Shown in pieces: positions 1 to 4,254 of a stretch of DNA of 8,888 nt. The translations under genes and the position numbers were made by a program. How positions within the stretch are numbered: the first letter of the stretch is position 1; every line of letters begins with the position of its first letter. Origin of the DNA: Candidatus Omnitrophota bacterium. Its GTDB lineage: Bacteria > Omnitrophota > Gorgyraeia > Duberdicusellales > 4484-171. Under the pieces are notes generated by a model. The model ran no database searches. It was not told the origin of the DNA and was given only the letters and a program-made list of their open reading frames with translations. Location of the stretch: positions 1 through 8,888 of the forward strand of contig JAQTUC010000058.1 of assembly GCA_028710385.1 (NCBI GenBank), given 5' to 3'.

Positions 1-289
1 TCGCCGCATATAAAAAGGTTATGCCGCTTTTAGATTTCTTAAAATTCTTATCAATAAGTCCTTTCTTTTTATCAAGCTCTTTAAAATATCTGCGTTTGAA
101 ATCCTCCCATTTTGCTGAATCATGGGCAAACCATTTTCTTAGCTGATCACTTGGAGCAATATCTTTTGACCAAAGATCGATTTTTGCTTTCTCTTTGCTC
201 ACGCCTCTCGGCCACAATCTATCCACAAGGACTCTAAAACCATCGTTATTTGCAGGAGTTTCGTAAATTCTTTTTATTTTTATCCTCAT
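1..289 (-). CDS. DUF488 family protein (YeaO-like), 3' end cut by window edge
   Basis: The 96 visible residues start at an ATG at 289 and run off the left edge without a stop. The sequence carries the family pattern: an N-terminal KRIYE strand, then DGFRVLVDRLWPRG (about residues 17-30), LWSKDIAPS and LRKWFAHD, then WEDFKRRYFKEL. These are hallmarks of the DUF488/YeaO proteins, small cytosolic proteins of about 115-120 residues, so only some 20 residues should be missing. Biochemical function of the family is not established. The start is preceded by AAGAG six bases upstream, a weak ribosome binding site. It lies 10 bases beyond the end of a decayed cupin fragment and is probably the last gene of the antiporter-hemerythrin cluster. 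Family assignment is confident; cellular role is unknown. Confidence 0.9.
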   Translation of the reverse strand, partial: MRIKIKRIYETPANNDGFRVLVDRLWPRGVSKEKAKIDLWSKDIAPSDQLRKWFAHDSAKWEDFKRRYFKELDKKKGLIDKNFKKSKSGITFLYAA

Positions 290-298
290 GTTTAACTC

Positions 299-431
299 TT
301 AAGCATAACCAAAAGCGAAGAGAGTGGCGGTGCCGGCTATTTTTTCACGATCTCTTGACTGGCGGCCGCATCGGTTTGATATTTGAGTAAATCTGCCGGG
401 ACAAATGCCTTTGCCGGTAACTTGCTTTTGC
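299..431 (-). pseudogene. Remnant of a cupin-domain protein gene (N-terminal part only, frameshifted)
   Basis: Between the hemerythrin stop and the DUF488 start, the minus strand reads as protein-like sequence: from 420, LPAKAFVPADLLKYQ followed by TDAAASQEIVKK, then a TAG at 339-337. Adding one base to the A6 run just before that TAG (340-345) lets the frame continue as IAGTATLFAFGYA to a TAA at 301-299. The joined reading resembles the N-terminus of small single-domain cupins, whose usual start is YQ.GAVVSRTI..K.AGTVTLFAFD followed by the metal-binding His segment. The His segment and the rest of the barrel are absent, and no ATG, GTG or TTG start lies in frame. So this appears to be a truncated, frameshifted relic of about 40 codons. 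Identification rests on remembered family patterns and is moderately certain. Confidence 0.5.
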
Positions 432-947
432 TTATTTTTTCTCACATTGCGAAACTATTGTTTTATACGTAACGTGAATAAACTGCCTGTCAAAATCGTT
501 GAACTCAGCCAGCATGACGGATTGCTCGCCTTTAGTAAAATAATTCATTGCCGGCAGAAAAAAGCGTTTATCCTCTTTCTCAATGTGCTTGGGATAGAAT
601 TTAGCAAGGATACCCATATTCTCAGTAATCATCTTAATCGCATTTTTTTCTCCGGCAAGATATTTATCCAGGGAATCAACGAGCTTTCTGGAATTTTCTC
701 TAGCAAACGCGTGCTCTTTGATAAGCTCATCCATGATCCTTTTATGTTCTTCCGACAACTGCTTTTTAGCCAAATCTCTGAACAAAATATATTCTTCCTT
801 GCCGTGATGCAGGCGATCAGCATACGTCTTTATAAAATCAACCGCTGTCCGGATGAACTCCTTGTCCGGCACAAGTTCTTGTTCTATCCTCTGCGTTTCT
901 TTGTCCATAAGAGCGATCATGCGCTCTATAAGTCTATGTTCAATCAT
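432..947 (-). CDS. Hemerythrin-like (HHE) domain protein
   Basis: A 171-residue, largely helical protein with the spaced ligands of the hemerythrin HHE fold: His4 in IEHRLIERM, His48 and Glu52 in LHHGKEE, His79 in IKEHAF, and His121 with Glu125/Asp126 in PKHIEKED. Such proteins bind a di-iron centre in a four-helix bundle and take part in O2, NO or iron handling; the exact role here cannot be read from sequence. It directly follows the antiporter stop (TAA at 980-978) on the same strand, so the two are probably co-transcribed. The ATG at 947 has no ribosome binding site at normal distance. A GGAGAG sits at 977-972, and the frame is open upstream as LLPIGPL, which resembles homologous N-termini, so a non-ATG start (CTG at 968-966 or ATT at 959-957) is possible and would add 4-7 residues. 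Confidence 0.88.
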   Translation of the reverse strand: MIEHRLIERMIALMDKETQRIEQELVPDKEFIRTAVDFIKTYADRLHHGKEEYILFRDLAKKQLSEEHKRIMDELIKEHAFARENSRKLVDSLDKYLAGEKNAIKMITENMGILAKFYPKHIEKEDKRFFLPAMNYFTKGEQSVMLAEFNDFDRQFIHVTYKTIVSQCEKK

Positions 948-977
948 TAAAGGCCCAATAGGTAGCAGATACTCTCC

Positions 978-2453
978 TTAACTATCGCTTTCCTCTTTTC
1001 CAATATGAGCTACCGTATTATACAAGGCCGAGAAATCTTCCGTATTAGCCAATACCAACAGCACATCTCCGCCTTGTATCACCGTAGCCCCGGTAGGAAT
1101 AACAAATTTATCGTTCCTGGAAATAAGCACAATAAGGCATTTCTCAGGCACGTTCAAATCGCGGATCATCTTGCCTGCAGCGCCTGAATCATAAGGAATT
1201 ATTATATCTGTTAGTTCGGCATCAATGCCCTCTGTTTTTTCAAATTCAATAGGATAACGCGTTTTATTAGACCAGGGAAGGTTCAGCCTCAATATTTTAG
1301 CAACTATCGGAATAGATGTCCCCTGGATAAGAACCGAAGCGATAACGATAAAGAAGACAATATTAAAAATGATGTCCGCCTGCGCGATGCCAGCCATAAA
1401 CGGAAATGTCGCCAGGATAATCGGAACCGAGCCCCTAAGGCCGACCCATGCGATCATGGCTTTTTTGCGCATATTCATTTTAAACGGTAACAGGCACAAT
1501 AACACGCTGACAGGACGCGCAACCAACATAAGAAGAAACGTCAATAACAATCCCGGGCCTATCAAGGGAACAATATGGGAAGGAAAAACTAGCAGGCCCA
1601 ATGTTATAAACATCGTGATTTGCATCAACCATGCCAGGCCATCATGAAATTTTGCAATCATCCGTTTATTGGGAAACTCTGCATGCCCAAGCATAAGGCC
1701 GGCAATATATACTGCCAGTATCCCGTTGCCTTTTAGAAAAACAGCGATTACATAAGTTAAAAGGACCAAAGAAATCGTAACGGCCGGATACAACCCTTCG
1801 TAGTACAATTTCATGCGACTAATGGAAAACACGGTAATTTTAGCCATCAAATATCCTATAGCCGCGCCCATACCCATATCCAGAAAAAACCTGGGAATCA
1901 AGACGGCAATACCCATATTCTTCGCAGTCAGGATACTAAGAAAACCGACAGTCAAAAAAACCGCCATCGGGTCATTGCTTCCGGATTCAAATTCAAGTAA
2001 TGGCTTAAGAGGCGGTTTTAAAGCTATCCGTTTAGACCTTAAGATACTGAATACTGCGGCGGCATCGGTTGAAGAAACTATGGAGCCAAGGAGCATACCT
2101 TCCAGCAGCGAAAATTTGAAGATATAAACGGCAAAAAGCCCTGTTATGATTGCGGTCAACAAAACCCCTGCTGTAGAAAGAATTACTCCCGGCCAAAGTA
2201 TTGCTTTAGTATCTTTCCAATTAGTATCAAGTCCTCCGGAAAAAATGATAAAAATAAGGGCGACAACTCCGATAGACTTCGCTAACTGCGCATTGTCAAA
2301 ATAAATCCTGCCGATTCCTTCGGAACCGACAAGCATCCCGATCACCAGGAACAACAACAAAGCAGGTATGGCGAACCTGTCCGAAAGCTTGCTTGAGACA
2401 GCGCTCACGAATATTAGCACCGCAACCCACAATAAGATAGTTTCAAGTACCAT
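978..2453 (-). CDS. K+/H+ (or Na+/H+) antiporter of the CPA1 NhaP2/CvrA type with TrkA-C domain
   Basis: Inner-membrane cation/proton antiporter of 491 residues. The first ~390 residues form about 12-13 hydrophobic segments and align well with E. coli NhaP2 (CvrA): SSTDAAAVFS (127-136, Asp130), ESGSNDPMAVFLT (156-168, with the Asn160-Asp161 pair expected at the ion site), GILAVYIAG, FHDGLAWL and WVGLRGSVPIIL (336-347). Residues about 405-485 form a cytosolic TrkA-C (RCK-C) regulatory domain with PTGATVIQGGDVLLVL. At 491 residues it is shorter than the 578-residue E. coli protein because it lacks the extra C-terminal domain after TrkA-C. K+ versus Na+ preference cannot be determined. The start at 2453 matches homologues. 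There is no ribosome binding site, but an extended -10 lies 7 bases upstream, implying a leaderless message. It heads the hemerythrin/DUF488 cluster. Confidence 0.93.
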   Translation of the reverse strand: MVLETILLWVAVLIFVSAVSSKLSDRFAIPALLLFLVIGMLVGSEGIGRIYFDNAQLAKSIGVVALIFIIFSGGLDTNWKDTKAILWPGVILSTAGVLLTAIITGLFAVYIFKFSLLEGMLLGSIVSSTDAAAVFSILRSKRIALKPPLKPLLEFESGSNDPMAVFLTVGFLSILTAKNMGIAVLIPRFFLDMGMGAAIGYLMAKITVFSISRMKLYYEGLYPAVTISLVLLTYVIAVFLKGNGILAVYIAGLMLGHAEFPNKRMIAKFHDGLAWLMQITMFITLGLLVFPSHIVPLIGPGLLLTFLLMLVARPVSVLLCLLPFKMNMRKKAMIAWVGLRGSVPIILATFPFMAGIAQADIIFNIVFFIVIASVLIQGTSIPIVAKILRLNLPWSNKTRYPIEFEKTEGIDAELTDIIIPYDSGAAGKMIRDLNVPEKCLIVLISRNDKFVIPTGATVIQGGDVLLVLANTEDFSALYNTVAHIGKEESDS

Positions 2454-2460
2454 AAAAAAA

Positions 2461-2469
2461 ATTATATCA
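2461..2469 (-). promoter_or_regulatory. Extended -10 promoter giving a leaderless antiporter mRNA
   Basis: On the minus strand the sequence TGATATAAT (2469-2461) is a perfect extended -10 element (TGN plus TATAAT). Exactly seven bases separate it from the A of the antiporter ATG at 2453, so transcription would start at or next to the start codon. No purine-rich ribosome binding site is present in the T-rich spacer. A -35 is not obvious (TTTAAA at 2488-2483, 16 bases upstream, is a poor match), which extended -10 promoters tolerate. The transcription start is inferred, not observed. Confidence 0.6.
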
Positions 2470-2658
2470 CAAGAAGCATTATTTTAAATTTAAAAGTATT
2501 ACTCGCCTGCGTCTTGAAGTATTTTATTATATATAACCACGCTCTGATTTTTCTAAAAATTGCATTTCAGTAAAAAAGTGCTTAAATTTGGGCGGGTGGA
2601 TATTGAAATTAAGCCATAAGAACCCGGGGGCTGATTTAAATTTCCAAGAAATAATAAC

Positions 2659-2719
2659 GCTCTAACCATTTGCAACGCCAAACGATACAATCGCTTGTCT
2701 TATCGCAAACGGTTAGAGC
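2659..2719 (-). ncRNA. 61-nt imperfect hairpin, structured RNA candidate downstream of tRNA-Gln
   Basis: Arms 2659-2673 and 2705-2719 pair over 15 positions (14 Watson-Crick plus 2668/2710). Inside, 2679-2686 and 2690-2697 pair over eight positions (seven Watson-Crick plus 2682/2694) around a triloop at 2687-2689. Both imperfect positions are A-C on the plus strand but G-U wobbles in a minus-strand transcript, so the structure fits an RNA read in the same direction as the tRNA that ends 38 bases upstream. An asymmetric internal loop (7 by 5 bases) separates the stems. No T-run follows, so a plain intrinsic terminator is unlikely. It may be part of the tRNA transcript, a processing signal, or a mobile hairpin repeat. 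The rest of the 304-base gap 2454-2757 holds only the antiporter promoter and nothing else I can identify. Confidence 0.4.
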
Positions 2720-2757
2720 TACATTTATCTCTCGGCCTTGATTTGAAGAGAAATATT

Positions 2758-2832
2758 TGGCTGCCCGGCATGGAGTCGAACCATGAATAACAGATCCAGA
2801 GTCTGTCGTGTTACCAATTACACTACCGGGCA
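2758..2832 (-). tRNA. tRNA-Gln, anticodon CUG, CCA encoded
   Basis: A complete cloverleaf reads on the minus strand. The seven-pair acceptor stem TGCCCGG/CCGGGCA joins 2832-2826 to 2768-2762, with discriminator G at 2761 and an encoded CCA at 2760-2758. The D arm is GTGT/ACAC around AATTGGTA. The anticodon stem ACAGA/TCTGT encloses the seven-base loop CTCTGGA, which places CTG at positions 34-36. The variable loop is four bases (TATT), and the T arm CATGG/CCATG encloses TTCGACT. Length is 72 bases before CCA. The anticodon reads CAG codons, so this is a glutamine tRNA. It is a substrate for the glutaminyl-tRNA synthetase encoded about 1.4 kb away. It sits alone between the antiporter and the zinc-ribbon gene. 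Confidence 0.96.
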
Positions 2833-2844
2833 AGATTTTTGTCT

Positions 2845-2879
2845 TACGGTTACGCTGCTCGTTTCGTTATACGGTTACG
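2845..2879. repeat. Two copies of the 10-mer TACGGTTACG upstream of tRNA-Gln
   Basis: The 10-mer TACGGTTACG occurs at 2845-2854 and again at 2870-2879, and further TACG words follow (2882-2888). The region looks like degenerate 6-7 base units rich in TACG. The same flavour of unit (TACGGGT, TGCGGGT) builds the hairpin at 3961-4023. The repeat lies within the presumed 5' leader of the tRNA transcript. Its function is unknown; it could be a decayed intergenic short tandem repeat. Confidence 0.4.
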
Positions 2880-2911
2880 TTTTACGTATGACGCAACCCA
2901 TAAGTTTTATT

Positions 2912-2940
2912 ATTGTATTATTTGAGTTAAATTACTGCAA
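2912..2940 (-). promoter_or_regulatory. Candidate promoter for tRNA-Gln
   Basis: On the minus strand TTGCAG (2940-2935) is followed after 17 bases by TACAAT (2917-2912), a five-of-six match to the -10 consensus; the -35 keeps only the TTG. Transcription would start near 2905, giving a leader of about 70 bases before the tRNA. A TATAAC at 2871-2866 is closer to the tRNA but its best -35 (TTGCGT) is 19 bases away. Which one is used cannot be decided from sequence. Confidence 0.3.
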
Positions 2941-2947
2941 GTAAAAT

Positions 2948-3202
2948 TTAGGGGGTGTTTTTATCAACCTTTTGCCCGCAGCTGCCGCAATCATCTTTAG
3001 CCGGAAGATTGCTGTCCCCGCAGGAAGGGCACCACCATCTTCCGTTTTTTAAATTTACTTTTAACGTTTCGTTTTTCTTAAGATGGCTTTTTGAGGTATT
3101 TTTTTCTTTTCTGAAAGGATTGCCTGAGTGAAGTATAAGAATTACAATGACCGGGCCTGCCACAAACACAAACAACATGATAAGGATAAATGAAAGTGAC
3201 AT
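2948..3202 (-). CDS. Small membrane-anchored zinc-ribbon protein
   Basis: An 84-residue protein I cannot assign to a named family. Residues 4-25 are a strongly hydrophobic segment, either one transmembrane helix or an uncleaved signal anchor. A basic, polar linker (30-52) with many Lys residues follows, then a C-terminal zinc ribbon with CPSCG (Cys58, Cys61) and CGSCG (Cys72, Cys75) bracketing a short loop. The paired CXXC knuckles make a real gene likely despite the short length. It could be a membrane-tethered nucleic-acid or protein binding module; the partner is unknown. There is no ribosome binding site before the ATG; an extended -10 lies exactly seven bases upstream, as for the antiporter. 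The tRNA-Gln follows 115 bases after the stop on the same strand. Confidence 0.72.
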   Translation of the reverse strand: MSLSFILIMLFVFVAGPVIVILILHSGNPFRKEKNTSKSHLKKNETLKVNLKNGRWWCPSCGDSNLPAKDDCGSCGQKVDKNTP

Positions 3203-3209
3203 TTATATT

Positions 3210-3218
3210 ATTTTACCA
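3210..3218 (-). promoter_or_regulatory. Extended -10 promoter giving a leaderless zinc-ribbon mRNA
   Basis: The minus strand reads TGGTAAAAT (3218-3210), a TGN plus TAAAAT extended -10. The next seven bases lead directly to the ATG at 3202, so the predicted transcription start coincides with the start codon. No Shine-Dalgarno-like purine run is present. A TTAGAT at 3238-3233 is correctly spaced for a -35 but matches poorly. The geometry is the same as in front of the antiporter gene. Confidence 0.5.
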
Positions 3219-3277
3219 TAAATAATTATCAAATCTAATATTTTTATTCACTGCCGGCTGAAAAAATAGCCCTAACC

Positions 3278-3306
3278 TTGAAAAGTTTAATCTAATGTGC
3301 TATATC
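3278..3306 (+). promoter_or_regulatory. Promoter for the candidate plus-strand structured RNA
   Basis: TTGAAA (3278-3283, five of six matches to the -35 consensus) is followed after exactly 17 bases by TATATC (3301-3306). The last spacer bases are TGC, so the -10 is of the extended type (TG-C-TATATC). Predicted transcription start is about 3313, right at the 5' side of the first long-range stem of the RNA described below. No plus-strand protein gene starts until 3646. Confidence 0.5.
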
Positions 3307-3312
3307 TTAATT

Positions 3313-3490
3313 GCCCTAAGCTAAACTATCTCAGATACGGCATCCAGGCCAACATTTGGGGTTTTTAATAAACTAACCCCAGGGGGCGATCAAGTCCTAG
3401 ATGCTTGAGTTAAGTACTTAGGGTAACAAATATCGCCCCGTCGTCTTCCTGTATTCCACGGAAAACACGCCGTGGAATTCTTATTTTATC
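3313..3490 (+). ncRNA. Candidate structured RNA (pseudoknot or switch) with own promoter and terminator, class unknown
   Basis: A roughly 180-nt unit is framed by a good promoter and an intrinsic terminator. Stem S1 pairs 3311-3320 with 3417-3426 (10 pairs, one G-U). Stem S2 pairs 3383-3390 with 3432-3439 (8 pairs, GGGGCGAT/ATCGCCCC). S1 and S2 cross, so they form a pseudoknot or are mutually exclusive. Local hairpins: 3327-3330/3334-3337 (triloop), 3357-3363/3375-3381 (TGGGGTT/AACCCCA, 11-nt loop), and 3391-3394/3404-3407 with CCTA (3396-3399) in its loop able to compete for TAGG at 3419-3422, which belongs to S1. It may be a free-standing small RNA, or a leader that controls the exported-protein gene 155 bases beyond the terminator. 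I do not recognise any riboswitch, 6S, SRP or tmRNA signature. The remaining bases of the 3203-3645 gap hold no other gene I can see. Confidence 0.45.
3453..3490 (+). terminator. Intrinsic terminator on the plus strand
   Basis: A perfect nine-pair stem, ATTCCACGG (3453-3461) with CCGTGGAAT (3470-3478), closes an eight-base loop AAAACACG. It is followed on the plus strand by the T-rich tail TTCTTATTTTAT (3478-3489). The minus strand has no T-run after the hairpin, so it terminates plus-strand transcription. As no plus-strand protein gene lies upstream, it implies a non-coding plus-strand transcript. Confidence 0.7.
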
Positions 3491-3633
3491 CTGCATAACC
3501 AAAAAGCCTCTATTTTATTATTCTTTTTCCCCGGCAATATTGTAGACTTTTTGAATAAACCCTTCGTCTAATTAAATGAAGCCAATATTTTTCTACGTGC
3601 GGGTGCACCTGAAAAAATAATGTGCTCATTAGA

Positions 3634-3642
3634 AAGGAGGGG
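3634..3642 (+). promoter_or_regulatory. Ribosome binding site fixing the start of the exported WXXGXW protein
   Basis: AAGGAGGGG ends three bases before the ATG at 3646 (core GGAGG about five bases away). It rules out the in-frame GTG at 3622, which lies upstream of it and would put it inside the coding region. Confidence 0.8.
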
Positions 3643-3645
3643 CTT

Positions 3646-3951
3646 ATGAGAAAGGTAATCGCAGGTTTAATTGCGGGAGGGTTACTTATTGCCTTAGGTA
3701 GCAACACAGCTTACAGCCACGAAAGAGAAGGCCGAAACGCAAAAGTAATAATGAGAAACGGCCCGGCAATAAGCGTAAATTTACCGTCTCTAGGAATCAG
3801 GGTGAATTATTCGGGAAATTGCCGCTCTGTATGGATACCGGGGCACTGGCAACGGGCTAGTTATTGCAGAAATGTCTGGATACCCGGACACTTTGAGAAA
3901 AGAACAGCTTATTATCCGCAGCGCAATCACAACGGCTATTGCAGAAGGTAA
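3646..3951 (+). CDS. Small exported protein with two WXXGXW-type (VWIPGH) repeats
   Basis: A 101-residue secreted or periplasmic protein. Residues 1-24 are a signal peptide: MRK, a Gly/Leu/Ala-rich hydrophobic core, and an AYS cleavage site before His25. The mature part carries two tandem 15-residue units beginning at Cys59 and Cys74, each CR(S/N)VWIPGH(W/F) followed by basic and polar residues. They match the YXWXPGHW/WXXGXW repeat family seen in small envelope proteins of many bacteria, whose function is unknown. A third CR at Cys99 ends the protein, so three cysteines sit in similar contexts. It is the only plus-strand protein gene in the window and lies downstream of a structured-RNA candidate with a terminator. 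A long hairpin (3961-4023) follows the stop and may end its transcript. The earlier in-frame GTG at 3622 is rejected because of the ribosome binding site. Confidence 0.85.
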   Translation: MRKVIAGLIAGGLLIALGSNTAYSHEREGRNAKVIMRNGPAISVNLPSLGIRVNYSGNCRSVWIPGHWQRASYCRNVWIPGHFEKRTAYYPQRNHNGYCRR

Positions 3952-3960
3952 TTAAGCCGT

Positions 3961-4026
3961 ATACGGGTTGCGGGTTACAGGCTGCGAAATTACCGCATCG
4001 CGCCTGTATCTTGCAACTCGTATTTT
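3961..4026 (+). terminator. Long imperfect hairpin of heptanucleotide units between convergent genes
   Basis: Outer stem 3961-3971/4013-4023 pairs 11 positions, 3966/4018 being G-U on the plus strand. It continues through 3972-3974/4010-4012 (two further G-U and one G-C), then TACAGGC/GCCTGTA (3976-3982/4002-4008) and TGCG/CGCA (3983-3986/3994-3997). All wobbles are valid only in a plus-strand RNA, and TTTT follows at 4023-4026, so it may terminate or cap the exported-protein mRNA. The left arm reads as 7-base units TACGGGT, TGCGGGT, TACAGGC, TGCGAAA; the right arm read backwards gives TACGAGT, TGCAAGA, TACAGGC. The short T-run makes terminator function uncertain. Confidence 0.45.
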
Positions 4027-4207
4027 ACCAGGTATTGTCCTGCATCCAGGCGTCTGCCCTTTTAAGATTACGGCCTGTGTTATAAACATCGTCAGCCACG
4101 CCGGCGGCGATACGATGTACGCCGTATGCTGTGTTTTTTGTTGTTTCACAGCCGTTTAAGAGAGAAACAAACACAAGCACAGCCGCAAGCAAAAACACTT
4201 TGCTCAT
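4025..4207 (-). CDS. Small lipoprotein, family unknown
   Basis: A 60-residue predicted lipoprotein. Residues 2-19 form a short basic then hydrophobic signal sequence ending in the lipobox LNGC, with Cys20 as the lipidation site and Glu21 at +2. The 40-residue mature part is polar, predicted helical, and ends in a Trp/Asp/Asn-rich tail (ADAWMQDNTW). It would be anchored on the outside of the inner membrane or in the outer membrane if one exists. A strong ribosome binding site GGGAGG (4218-4213) sits five bases before the ATG, supporting a real gene. It begins 47 bases after glnS on the same strand and may be the last cistron of that operon, or have its own weak promoter around TATTAA (about 4223-4228). 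It resembles entericidin-size lipoproteins, but I do not recognise the family. Confidence 0.8.
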   Translation of the reverse strand: MSKVFLLAAVLVFVSLLNGCETTKNTAYGVHRIAAGVADDVYNTGRNLKRADAWMQDNTW

Positions 4208-4254
4208 TTAAACCTCCCTTTTAATACAATCTGAATTTACGCCCCAAACAGAAT

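Noticed and set aside
335..347. The 13-mer GGCTATTTTTTCA also occurs on the minus strand near 3257-3269
   Set aside because: It is mostly a T-run plus a few bases, flanks do not match, and it is likely coincidence.
405..950. Long open frame on the plus strand opposite the hemerythrin gene
   Set aside because: Its protein is Phe/Leu/Ile-rich with no recognisable motif, while the opposite strand has a clear hemerythrin ligand pattern. It is an antisense shadow.
2659..2719. Integron attC site, because of the inverted TCTAACC/GGTTAGA arms
   Set aside because: The conserved RYYYAAC/GTTRRRY boxes are not matched at the purine position, there is no integrase or cassette gene nearby, and the G-U pattern points to an RNA.
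2758..2832. tRNA-Gln as an integration site for a mobile element
   Set aside because: I saw no partial tRNA copy, integrase or boundary repeat within the window.
2636..2833. Open frame on the minus strand covering the tRNA and the hairpin
   Set aside because: It is made almost entirely of the tRNA gene and the 61-nt hairpin, so its coding potential is accidental.
3313..3490. Known RNA classes for the candidate RNA: 6S, SRP, tmRNA, and TPP, cobalamin, SAM, c-di-GMP, fluoride or preQ1 riboswitches
   Set aside because: Only the length resembles 6S RNA. None of the conserved boxes of these classes could be found by eye; a covariance search would be decisive.
3622..3645. Upstream GTG start for the exported WXXGXW protein
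   Set aside because: The strong ribosome binding site at 3634-3642 would then lie inside the gene, and the signal peptide is textbook from the ATG at 3646.
3952..4159. Open frames on both strands around the convergent gene ends
   Set aside because: They overlap the lipoprotein gene in other frames and the heptad-repeat hairpin; neither has a ribosome binding site or protein-like composition.
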